Shown here one piece after another: positions 56,447 to 64,000 of a stretch of 64,000 bases of DNA. Source of the stretch: Comamonas sp. (lineage in GTDB: Bacteria > Pseudomonadota > Gammaproteobacteria > Burkholderiales > Burkholderiaceae_C); NCBI GenBank assembly GCA_031277805.1, contig JAITLR010000025.1, positions 1-64,000 on the forward strand, read 5' to 3'. Numbering within the stretch: the stretch's first letter is position 1; each line of letters opens with the position of its first letter. A program made the translations under genes and the position numbers. The notes beneath the pieces are model-generated. The model ran no database searches. It was given only the letters and a program-made list of their open reading frames with translations, and was not told the origin of the DNA.

Positions 56447-57229
56447 TCAGCCGGGCAGCCAGTTGGGCTTGCGCTTGTTGAGAAAGGCCTGCACGCCTTC
56501 CTTGCCTTCGCTGCTGGCGCGGATGGTGGCAATCTGCTCCACGGTGGCGGCAATCAGCTGCTCGCTGATTTCACGCTCGGCCACATCCAGCACCAGGCGC
56601 TTGCAGGCGCGCACGGCGGCAGGGCCTGCACTCAGCAGATGCTTGAGCCAGCCGTCGACCACGGTGTCCAGCTGCTCGGCATCGACCACCTCGTGTACAT
56701 AGCCTATGCGGTGCGCCTCCTGCGCCGAAAAGCGCTCGCCCGTGAGGAAGTAGCGGTGCGAGGCGCGTGCACCCATGGCCCGGATCACATAGGGGCTGAT
56801 GGTGGCGGGAATCAGGCCGATCTTGACCTCGCTGAGGCAAAAGCCCGCGGTATCCGCGCACACCACCATGTCGCAGCAGGCCACCAGGCCCATGCCACCC
56901 GCATAGACATCGCCCTGCACGCGCGCAATCGTGGGCTTGGGGCATTCGTAGATGACGCGCAGCATCTCGGCCAGCAGACCCGCATCGACGCGGTTCTCGT
57001 CACGCGAGTAATCGGCCATGCGGCGCATCCAGTTCAGATTGGCGCCAGCACAGAACGCCGGGCCTTCGGCCGCCAGCACGATGGCGCGTACATCGGGGCG
57101 ATCGCCCGCCGTGCGAAATGCGGTGGTGATCTCGGCAATGCCCTCGTCGCTGAAGGCGTTGCGGATCTCGGGCTGAGTCAGCGTGATGCGGGCAATGCCG
57201 CCGTCCACGGTCAAAGTCAAAGCGGTCAT
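56447..57229 (-). CDS. liuC: Methylglutaconyl-CoA hydratase (enoyl-CoA hydratase family)
   Basis: A 260-residue crotonase-fold enzyme that hydrates 3-methylglutaconyl-CoA to HMG-CoA. GPAFCAGANLNWMRRMADY is the LiuC/AtuC-type oxyanion-hole segment and VQGDVYAGGMGLVACCDM with SEVKIGLIPATISPYVIRAMG the second motif. Its ATG overlaps the stop of the alpha/beta-hydrolase gene by 4 bases. The specificity is inferred from the neighbours and the LNWM motif. Confidence 0.9.
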   Translation of the reverse strand: MTALTLTVDGGIARITLTQPEIRNAFSDEGIAEITTAFRTAGDRPDVRAIVLAAEGPAFCAGANLNWMRRMADYSRDENRVDAGLLAEMLRVIYECPKPTIARVQGDVYAGGMGLVACCDMVVCADTAGFCLSEVKIGLIPATISPYVIRAMGARASHRYFLTGERFSAQEAHRIGYVHEVVDAEQLDTVVDGWLKHLLSAGPAAVRACKRLVLDVAEREISEQLIAATVEQIATIRASSEGKEGVQAFLNKRKPNWLPG

Positions 57230-58161
57230 GGCTTGTCTCCCTGTAAGTTATGGCTTTGCAGTTGCGCAGTCGCCGTACCTGGCAACTTCTGCACCAGGAA
57301 TTCACGGACCTGCGGCAGCCATTGCCCGATATTGGCTGCGCGGTCGAAAAACCGGTGTCCTTCCTCGCCACTGGGCGGAACAAACACCAGCGTCAAATTC
57401 CGGCCTGCGGCCTGGTAGCTTTCGGCCATCTTGCGCACCAGCGGCGGGCGAAAGTAGCTATCGTTTTCGGCATAGATCCACAGTTGGGGCGCCTGGCTGG
57501 TGGCGGCAAAGCCGGCCACGGTCTTGAGCAACTGGGCCTCGCCGCAGACATCGGCTTTTTCACGCATCCGAGGCTGCGATCCCCGGCCACCGGCAAAGTT
57601 GATGACGCCGCGCAAACCGGCAGGCTGCTGGGCCGCCAGTGCCAGCGAGGCAAAACCGCCAGCCGACTTGCCCATAAGCACCACCCGGGCGCCATCCACA
57701 AACGGCAGCTTCTGCCCGTAGTTCATGATGGCAGCCACATCGCGCGCAGCTTCCTGCGCGGCATGCGGGTAGTCGGGTGCATCGCAGCTGCCATAGCGGT
57801 CGGCCAGAGGACCGTCCGATGCGCCATAGCCACGACGCAGCCCGGTCACCACCACATAGCCCAGGGCCGCAATCGCCACCGCCTGCGGGCCGTAGCGCTC
57901 GGTCAGCGCAGCACGGGCCTCGGCACCACTGGGCGTGCCGTGGCTCAGCACCACCAGCGGCCAGGGGCCTGTACCCTGCGGACGATAGACATGACCTGCC
58001 AGATTGGCCGTATGCGCCGCAGCCTGCCCGGTAGCCGGTACCCAGACGGGAATGCGCGCGTCGAACTGCTGCACATCGGCCTGTGCCTGGGCCGCCATGG
58101 GCAAGGCCAGCGCTGCACAAAACAGAGCTTGCATCAGAGTGGGAGCGGTGCTGCGCATCAT
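57226..58161 (-). CDS. Secreted alpha/beta-hydrolase, dienelactone-hydrolase-like
   Basis: A 311-residue exported protein with a signal peptide (ALFCAALALPMAAQAQA). The alpha/beta-hydrolase core shows PLVVLSHGTPSG (oxyanion), nucleophile elbow LMGKSAGGFASL (Gly-Lys-Ser-Ala-Gly) and a late His in EEGHRFF. It is coupled to liuC by a 4-base overlap, but a periplasmic hydrolase is not part of known leucine degradation. Substrate unknown. Confidence 0.75.
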   Translation of the reverse strand: MMRSTAPTLMQALFCAALALPMAAQAQADVQQFDARIPVWVPATGQAAAHTANLAGHVYRPQGTGPWPLVVLSHGTPSGAEARAALTERYGPQAVAIAALGYVVVTGLRRGYGASDGPLADRYGSCDAPDYPHAAQEAARDVAAIMNYGQKLPFVDGARVVLMGKSAGGFASLALAAQQPAGLRGVINFAGGRGSQPRMREKADVCGEAQLLKTVAGFAATSQAPQLWIYAENDSYFRPPLVRKMAESYQAAGRNLTLVFVPPSGEEGHRFFDRAANIGQWLPQVREFLVQKLPGTATAQLQSHNLQGDKP

Positions 58162-58179
58162 GGTCTGGCCTTGTATCGT

Positions 58180-59787
58180 TTACATGCGGAACACACCGAA
58201 CCTGGTGTCTTCTATCGGCGCATTGCGCGTGGCCGACAGGCCCAGCGCCAGCACGCGGCGCGTGTCAGCGGGGTCGATCACGCCGTCATCCCAGAGGCGG
58301 GCCGTGGCGTAGTAAGGATGACCCTGGTCTTCGTACTGCTGACGAATCGGAGCCTTGAAGCCCTCCTCTTCCTCGGCGCTCCAGCTGCCGCCCTTGGCCT
58401 CGATACCGTCACGCTTGACGGTGGCCAGCACGCTGGCGGCCTGCTCGCCCCCCATGACGGAGATGCGCGCGTTGGGCCACATCCACAGGAAGCGCGGCGA
58501 GTACGCACGTCCGCACATGCCGTAGTTACCGGCACCAAAGCTACCACCGATGATGATGGTGAACTTGGGCACGCTGGCCGTGGCCACCGCCGTGACCAGC
58601 TTGGCGCCATGACGGGCGATGCCTTCGTTCTCGTACTTGCGGCCCACCATGAAGCCCGTGATGTTCTGCAGGAAGACCAGAGGAATCTTGCGCTGGCAGC
58701 ACAGCTCGATGAAGTGCGCGCCCTTGACGGCCGACTCGCTGAACAGAATGCCGTTGTTGGCAATGATGCCGACCTGCATGCCCTCGATGCGTGCAAAGCC
58801 GCAGACCAGGGTATTGCCAAAGCGGGCCTTGAATTCGTCGAACTGGCTGCCGTCCACGATGCGAGCAATGATCTCGCGCACATCGAAAGGCTTGCGCGTG
58901 TCCACGGGAATCACGCCATACAGCTCTTGCGCATCAAATACAGGAGCTGCTGGCGCATGATCCGCCTGCGTTTGAGGCTTGTTTCTATTGAGGTTGCTGA
59001 CGGCTTGGCGCGCCAGGGCAATCGCATGCAGATCGTTCTCTGCCAGATGGTCGGCCACACCCGACAGGCGCGTGTGCACATCGCCGCCGCCCAGATCTTC
59101 GGCGCTGACGACTTCGCCCGTGGCCGCCTTCACCAGCGGCGGGCCGCCCAGGAAAATCGTGCCCTGGTTCTTGACGATGATGGACTCGTCGCTCATGGCC
59201 GGCACATAGGCGCCGCCCGCCGTGCAACTGCCCATGACCACGGCGATCTGGGCGATGCCCTGCGCGCTCATATTGGCCTGGTTGAAGAAGATGCGGCCAA
59301 AGTGTTCGCGGTCGGGGAAGACTTCGTCCTGGTTGGGCAGGTTGGCACCGCCCGAGTCCACCAGATAGATGCAGGGCAGATGGTTTTGCGCAGCGATTTC
59401 CTGGGCACGCAAATGCTTTTTCACCGTCATCGGGTAGTAGGTGCCGCCTTTCACAGTGGCATCGTTGCAGACGATCATGCAATCCACGCCGCTGACGCGG
59501 CCCACCCCGGCAATCACGCCCGCGCCCGGCGCATCGTTGTTGTACATATTGAGCGCCGCCAGCGGCGACAGCTCCAGAAACGGCGTGCCAGGATCGAGCA
59601 GGCGCTGCACACGCTCGCGCGGCAGCAGCTTGCCGCGTGCCACATGCTTGGCCCGTGCGGCTTCGTTGCCGCCCAGCGCGGTCTGCTCGCAGCGCGCACG
59701 CAGATCGTCCACCAGTGCCTGCATGGCCGCCGCATTGGCCAGAAAGTCCGCAGAGCGCGGATTCAGTTGTGTCCCCAGGATGCTCAT
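58180..59787 (-). CDS. mccB: Methylcrotonyl-CoA carboxylase beta subunit
   Basis: A 535-residue carboxyltransferase of the leucine pathway. N-terminal motifs [21 protein letters not shown] in pieces, [32 protein letters not shown] and C-terminal [23 protein letters not shown] in pieces plus [20 protein letters not shown] are typical MccB. Between NLNRNK and FDAQELYG (near residue 275) about 15 residues ([13 protein letters not shown]) are encoded by a family C repeat. It is 18 bases after the alpha/beta-hydrolase gene. Confidence 0.93.
   Translation of the reverse strand: MSILGTQLNPRSADFLANAAAMQALVDDLRARCEQTALGGNEAARAKHVARGKLLPRERVQRLLDPGTPFLELSPLAALNMYNNDAPGAGVIAGVGRVSGVDCMIVCNDATVKGGTYYPMTVKKHLRAQEIAAQNHLPCIYLVDSGGANLPNQDEVFPDREHFGRIFFNQANMSAQGIAQIAVVMGSCTAGGAYVPAMSDESIIVKNQGTIFLGGPPLVKAATGEVVSAEDLGGGDVHTRLSGVADHLAENDLHAIALARQAVSNLNRNKPQTQADHAPAAPVFDAQELYGVIPVDTRKPFDVREIIARIVDGSQFDEFKARFGNTLVCGFARIEGMQVGIIANNGILFSESAVKGAHFIELCCQRKIPLVFLQNITGFMVGRKYENEGIARHGAKLVTAVATASVPKFTIIIGGSFGAGNYGMCGRAYSPRFLWMWPNARISVMGGEQAASVLATVKRDGIEAKGGSWSAEEEEGFKAPIRQQYEDQGHPYYATARLWDDGVIDPADTRRVLALGLSATRNAPIEDTRFGVFRM
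58931..58982. repeat. Family C repeat, copy 6 (inside mccB)
   Basis: Plus strand ATCAAAT-ACAGG-AGCTGCT-G-GCGCA, then CCTGCGTTT-G-AG-G-CTT. It matches the copy inside the gene at 49068-50132 and is read in the same frame there, giving TQ......AA in both proteins. Confidence 0.6.
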
Positions 59788-59884
59788 TGCTTACCTCTTG
59801 TCTTGATTACTTTGCCCGATACGGGAACTTGGTTTTTTTCTTGCTCGGACACAGCGCTGCAACCGTAGTTGAAGAAAATGCCTT

Positions 59885-61615
59885 ATGCATGCTGTTGAAA
59901 CCGTACTTCTTGTCCTGCTCCTGGGAGCACTGACAGGCATCGTGGCCCGCTATATCCGGGCCATTCCCTTGCCGCTGATCCAGATTGCGCTGGGCGCGCT
60001 GATTGCCTGGCCCCAGGCGGGATTGCACATCGCCTTCGACCCCGAACTGTTCCTGCTGCTGTTCATTCCGCCACTGCTGTTTGCCGACGGCTGGCGCATT
60101 CCCAAGCGTGAGTTCTTTGCATTGGCCAAGCCCATCTTGCTGCTGGCCCTGGGCCTGGTGCTGCTGACCGTTCTGGGTCTGGGCTATCTGATCCACTGGA
60201 TGATTCCCGAAATTCCGCTCACGGTAGCCTTTGCCCTGGCCGCCGTGGTCTCCCCCACCGACGCCGTGGCCGTATCGGCCATCACGCGCAATCTGGGCAT
60301 GCCCGAGAAAACCATGCATGTGCTGGAAGGCGAGTCGCTGCTCAACGATGCTTCGGGTCTGGTGGCACTGAAGTTTGCGATTGCCGCCACGCTGACTGGC
60401 GTCTTTTCCTGGGGTGAAGTCGCCAAGGAATTCACCTGGATGGCCGTGGGAGGCCTTGGTGTGGGCGCGCTGATAGGCTGGGGTTTCAGCCATGCGCGCG
60501 GCACCATCACGCGCCGCCTGGGCGATGTGGCGGCCACGCAGATGGTGCTGTTGCTGGTGCTGCTGCCGTTTGCCGCCTATATCGTGGGCGAGAAGATCGG
60601 CGTCTCCGGCATTCTTGCTGCGGTGGCAGCCGGTATTGCCACCAATTTTGCCGATCTGGAACGCAGCAGCTACATCAGCGAGCGCATGCAGACGGCCGGC
60701 ACCTGGAGCATGGTGGAAGCAGCCTTCAACGGCGCCATCTTCCTGCTGCTGGGCCTGCAACTGCCGTCCATCATCGGTGTGCCCCTGCATCAGGCCGGGC
60801 ATGACTGGTGGATTCTGGTGGGCTACGTGGCCGCCATCTCGTTTGCCTTGCTGCTGATGCGCTGGATCTGGCTGACACTGGGCGTGCACGGCTCGCTGCT
60901 GCGCGCCCACCGGCAGGGCAAGATGAGCGAGCGCCCCTCGCCGCTGCTGAACCTGGCCACCACGCTGGCCGGCATCCGCGGCGCGGTGACGCTGGCTGGC
61001 GCCCTGTCCGTGCCCATGCTGCTCAATAACGGCCAGCCATTCCCGGCTCGCGACATGCTGATCTTCCTGGCCACTGGCACGATCCTGTTCACCCTGGTCA
61101 TCGGTGCCGTTGGCCTGCCCATCGTGCTGCGCTACCTTCCGGCCCACGAGGAATCGCCCACCGTGCGCGAAGAACGTCTGGCGCGCGAACAGGCCTGCAT
61201 GGCGGCCATGACCCGGCTCACGCTGAGCGAAGAGGAAATCCAGAAGCGCGACCCCGAATGGGTGGCCATGCGTCAGGAGGTCAACGGCCACCTGATTCAG
61301 GAGTACCGCAACCGTATCCAGCTGCTGGACGACGGCAGCGGTGCGGTCCAGAGCATCGAATCCCTGCGCGAAGCGCCCGAGGTCGTGCGCCAGCGCAAGC
61401 TGCGCTATGTGCTGGAGATCGAAACCCGCATCGAATGCATTCACGCCGAGCGCGACTTCTACTACGCCGAACGGCAGGCTCACCGCATCAATGACGAATC
61501 GCTGCGCAGCCTGGTCAGCGAGCTGGACATGCAGGAAATCGCCATGCGCAAACGCCTGGCCGTGGCCCGCCGCGCGGCCGGGCTGCCTGCCAGCGATACT
61601 GGCAGCCACCACTAA
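59885..61615 (+). CDS. Na+/H+ antiporter, CPA1 family
   Basis: A 576-residue inner-membrane antiporter with about 12 membrane segments and a cytosolic tail of about 130 charged residues. The hallmark VVSPTDAVAVSAITRNLGMPEK with Thr-Asp and the ESLLNDASGLVALKFAI motif (LNDA.GLV) carry the ion-binding Asp residues of CPA1 exchangers. The ion may be Na+ or K+. It lies on the opposite strand to the leucine genes. GC-rich terminal part. Confidence 0.92.
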   Translation: MHAVETVLLVLLLGALTGIVARYIRAIPLPLIQIALGALIAWPQAGLHIAFDPELFLLLFIPPLLFADGWRIPKREFFALAKPILLLALGLVLLTVLGLGYLIHWMIPEIPLTVAFALAAVVSPTDAVAVSAITRNLGMPEKTMHVLEGESLLNDASGLVALKFAIAATLTGVFSWGEVAKEFTWMAVGGLGVGALIGWGFSHARGTITRRLGDVAATQMVLLLVLLPFAAYIVGEKIGVSGILAAVAAGIATNFADLERSSYISERMQTAGTWSMVEAAFNGAIFLLLGLQLPSIIGVPLHQAGHDWWILVGYVAAISFALLLMRWIWLTLGVHGSLLRAHRQGKMSERPSPLLNLATTLAGIRGAVTLAGALSVPMLLNNGQPFPARDMLIFLATGTILFTLVIGAVGLPIVLRYLPAHEESPTVREERLAREQACMAAMTRLTLSEEEIQKRDPEWVAMRQEVNGHLIQEYRNRIQLLDDGSGAVQSIESLREAPEVVRQRKLRYVLEIETRIECIHAERDFYYAERQAHRINDESLRSLVSELDMQEIAMRKRLAVARRAAGLPASDTGSHH

Positions 61616-61620
61616 ACGGG

Positions 61621-61734
61621 AGACACCGAGGAAGGGCCGAAGCCGGCCGCGCCACCCCGCACCAAGGGTGTCGTCCCCCTTGGGGGACACCCGGCGCAGG
61701 GAAGGCACGAAGCGACTCAGGGAGGCTCTCATGC
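61621..61734 (-). repeat. Intergenic repeat family B, copy 4
   Basis: From the AMP-ligase stop codon on the minus strand: GCCTCCCTGAGTCGCTTC, CCTTCCCTGCGCC, CCCCCAAGGGGGACGACACC, TTGGTGCGGGGTGG, GGCCGGCTTCGGCCCTTCCTC. It fits the block order of the other B copies. Confidence 0.7.
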
Positions 61735-63441
61735 TCAAGCGGTCTTGATGACGCGCAGATCCAGCAACTCGATCATCTCGTCACGGATCTTGAACTTCTG
61801 GATCTTGCCCGTCACCGTCATGGGGAAGGCCTGGACAAAGCGGATATAGCGCGGCACCTTGTAGTGCGCAATCTGGCCCTTGCAAAAGGCACGCACATCA
61901 TCCTCGCCGAGCGTCTGGCCGGGCTTGACGATGATCCAGGCGCACAGTTCCTCGCCGTAGCGCACGTCGGGCACGCCGACCACCTGCACGTCCTGCACCT
62001 GAGGGTGGCGGTAGAGAAATTCCTCGATCTCGCGCGGATAGATGTTCTCGCCGCCGCGAATCACCATGTCCTTGATACGGCCCACGATGTTGACATAGCC
62101 TTCTTCGTCCATGGTGGCCAGGTCGCCCGTGTGCATCCAGTGCTCGGGATCGATGGCTTCGCGCGTCTTGACCTCGTCGTCCCAGTAGCCGTGCATGACC
62201 GAATAGCCGCGTGTGCACAGCTCGCCCGAGACGCCGGGTACCACGATCTCGCCCGTGGCCGGGTCGACGATCTTCACTTCCAGGTGCGGCTGTACCTTGC
62301 CCACGGTGGCCACACGCTTTTCCAGCGGCGTGTCGTTGTCGCTCTGGCAGCTCACGGGGCTGGTTTCCGTCATGCCGTAGGCGATGGTGATCTCGGACAG
62401 ATGCATATCGCTGACCACGCGTTTCATGACCTCGATCGGGCACGGCGAGCCGGCCATGATGCCGGTGCGCAGCGTGGACAGATCGAACTCGGCAAAGCGT
62501 GGGTGATCGAGCTCGGCAATGAACATGGTGGGTACACCATGCAGGCCCGTGCATTTCTCTGCCTGCACAGCCTCCAGCACAGTGATCGGGTCGAAGCCGT
62601 CGTTGGGATAGACGATGGTCGAGCCATGGGTAAAGCAGGCCAGATTGCCCAGCACCATGCCGAAGCAGTGATAGAGCGGCACGGGGATGCACAAGCGGTC
62701 TTCGGGCGTGAGCCGCATGCATTCGCCGATGAAGAAGCCGTTGTTCAGGATGTTGCGGTGGGTCAGCGTCGCTCCCTTGGGAAAGCCCGTGGTGCCGCTG
62801 GTGAACTGGATGTTGATGGGATCGGTATTCCTGAGCGTGGCTGCAATCGCATCAATGCGCTGATCGCCAGACTGACCTTGCTCCATCAGCTGCGAAAAAC
62901 GCAGCATTCCGGGCTGCTCTTCGCCCTGGCCTGCGACATCTATCCAGACCACGCTGCGCAGCGTGGGCAGGCGTGCCGACTGCAGCTTTCCGGGCTCGCA
63001 CACCATCAGCTCAGGGGCCAGTTCGCACAGCATGCCCAGGTAGTCGCTGGTCTTGAACTGCGGCATGGTCACCAGCGCCTTGCAGCCCACCTTGTTGAGC
63101 GCGTACTCGACTTCCGAAGTGCGATAGGCGGGGTTAATATTGACCAGCACCAGACCGACCTGGGCCGTGGCCAGCTGCATCAGCACCCACTCGGCATTGT
63201 TGTGGCTCCAGATACCGACGCGATCGCCTTTTTCCAGCCCCTGGTTCAGCAGGGCACTGGCCAGCTGGCGTGCAGCTGCATGCAGCTCGGCATAGCTGTA
63301 GCGCAAGCCCTGGTGACGGCTGACCAGCGCATCGCGACTGCCCTGGCGCTGGGCCATTGCCGCAAAAAAATCACCGATCGTCTGCTCGATCAGCGGGATA
63401 TCCGTGCGCCCCTTGGCATAACTGGCGGTCAGCGTGTTCAT
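61735..63441 (-). CDS. AMP-binding acyl-CoA ligase
   Basis: A 568-residue ANL-superfamily ligase that activates a carboxylic acid to its CoA ester with ATP. It has [22 protein letters not shown] in pieces (A3), [25 protein letters not shown]-like [13 protein letters not shown], and [12 protein letters not shown]-type [15 protein letters not shown], and the C-terminal Lys in VTGKIQKFK. There is no carrier domain. It lies in the leucine-degradation block and may feed isovalerate or another branched acid. Start is ATG at 63441; the open frame continues upstream. Divergent from an AraC-type regulator. Confidence 0.88.
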   Translation of the reverse strand: MNTLTASYAKGRTDIPLIEQTIGDFFAAMAQRQGSRDALVSRHQGLRYSYAELHAAARQLASALLNQGLEKGDRVGIWSHNNAEWVLMQLATAQVGLVLVNINPAYRTSEVEYALNKVGCKALVTMPQFKTSDYLGMLCELAPELMVCEPGKLQSARLPTLRSVVWIDVAGQGEEQPGMLRFSQLMEQGQSGDQRIDAIAATLRNTDPINIQFTSGTTGFPKGATLTHRNILNNGFFIGECMRLTPEDRLCIPVPLYHCFGMVLGNLACFTHGSTIVYPNDGFDPITVLEAVQAEKCTGLHGVPTMFIAELDHPRFAEFDLSTLRTGIMAGSPCPIEVMKRVVSDMHLSEITIAYGMTETSPVSCQSDNDTPLEKRVATVGKVQPHLEVKIVDPATGEIVVPGVSGELCTRGYSVMHGYWDDEVKTREAIDPEHWMHTGDLATMDEEGYVNIVGRIKDMVIRGGENIYPREIEEFLYRHPQVQDVQVVGVPDVRYGEELCAWIIVKPGQTLGEDDVRAFCKGQIAHYKVPRYIRFVQAFPMTVTGKIQKFKIRDEMIELLDLRVIKTA

Positions 63442-63574
63442 GGTTTCCTGTCTCCTTGACCCCGCAACCTCTTGCAAACAGGCTGCGCGGCTTCCATTCA
63501 GCACCTTGTTCTGCCGCTCAGAATAAGGGCTAGCCCTGTCCAGAAGAAGTCAGTAAGGTTGCAATAATTGCCAA

Positions 63575-64000
63575 ATGCTTACCCCTTCTCTGGTCAAGAC
63601 GCCACTGCCACACAATGCCAGTTCCGTCCTCAAATCACACCCGGCAATTACCCCGATGGCCTTTGTTCGGGCCATCGTTCGGGCCTATGAAGAGCGTCAG
63701 ATGTCTCCGCTGGCCGCGCTTGAAAAGGCACAAATCCCGCCAGAGTTGTTAAACCATGCTGACGAGTGCATCACTGCCCTGCAGATGGAGGCACTGTCGG
63801 ACGCCGCCATGCGCGAGCTTGACGATGAGGCTCTGGGCTGGTTCCAGCGCCGCCTGCCCTGGGGTAGCTACGGCATGCTGGCCCGCGCCAGCATCAGCGC
63901 ACCACAACTGGGTCTGGCGCTGGCACGCTGGTGCCGTCACCATGGTCTGATCGCCAGCGACATCCAGCTGAGCCTGAGCGAGCAGGCTGGCATCGCCACA
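63575..64000 (+). CDS. AraC-family regulator, N-terminal part (cut by window end)
   Basis: The first 142 codons are seen, beginning MLTPSLVKTPLPHNASSVLK. The visible part matches the arabinose-binding-like N-terminal domain of AraC regulators: DAAMRELDDEALGWFQRRLP, WGSYGMLARASISAPQLG, LALARWCRHHGLI. The DNA-binding end is outside. It is divergent from the AMP-ligase gene with 133 bases between, so it probably controls that gene or the leucine block. Start is the ATG at 63575. Confidence 0.85.
   Translation, partial: MLTPSLVKTPLPHNASSVLKSHPAITPMAFVRAIVRAYEERQMSPLAALEKAQIPPELLNHADECITALQMEALSDAAMRELDDEALGWFQRRLPWGSYGMLARASISAPQLGLALARWCRHHGLIASDIQLSLSEQAGIAT

Overview
The window is GC-rich bacterial chromosome with dense, short-spaced genes. 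Protein families and gene order (ahcY-tlyA-metF behind an S-adenosylhomocysteine riboswitch, a liu/mcc leucine cluster, a porin of the Omp32 type, yjcH-actP) point to a betaproteobacterium of the Comamonadaceae, most likely Comamonas. No rRNA, tRNA, CRISPR array, insertion sequence or phage gene was found.

Layout. 1-422: start of rplM (minus) with a long leader. 423-1292: rlmJ. 1430-6307 (minus): a methyl-cycle unit, SAH riboswitch - ahcY - tlyA - metF, followed by rlpA. 6328-14562 (minus): the Kdp high-affinity potassium system, in the unusual order kdpF - unnamed micropeptide - kdpA - kdpC - kdpB - kdpD - kdpE. 14683-18840: an MFS transporter, prfC (RF3) and a HAD phosphatase. 19167-22321: a three-gene TRAP transporter. 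23064-29845 (minus): a probable four-gene unit of two FMN-split-barrel proteins (one fused to GAF and winged-helix-like regions), a 1356-residue Pls/PosA-type NRPS-like enzyme and a phosphopantetheinyl transferase, divergent from a hemerythrin gene. This is the most interesting locus, a candidate amino-acid homopolymer or isopeptide synthetase. 31159-37113: a giant UvrA made of two fused UvrA units. 37307-45340: porin, MHS transporter, and the acetate module yjcH-actP with a DnaQ-like exonuclease and a cNMP/CBS/DUF294 protein. 45585-51290: an old-yellow-enzyme reductase, SDR, chromene-carboxylate-isomerase-like protein, small conserved proteins and two tandem DUF2799 lipoproteins. 51356-64000: leucine/isovalerate degradation (HMG-CoA lyase, methylcrotonyl-CoA carboxylase alpha and beta, methylglutaconyl-CoA hydratase, an acyl-CoA ligase) with several unrelated genes between and a divergent AraC-type regulator cut by the window end.

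Non-coding structure. Three dispersed repeat families occur. Family A (4 copies) always follows an intrinsic terminator, in the same direction as the gene. Family B (4 copies) always starts within a few bases of a stop codon, again in the direction of the gene. Family C is built around an AGCTGCTTGCGCTTG core, often as a long palindrome; two related copies lie inside reading frames and are translated in the same frame. Further candidate regulatory structures are 11-bp phased direct repeats before the hemerythrin gene, a palindrome and direct repeat before kdpF, an inverted repeat before yjcH-actP, a stem over the rplM start, and tandem hairpins after actP.
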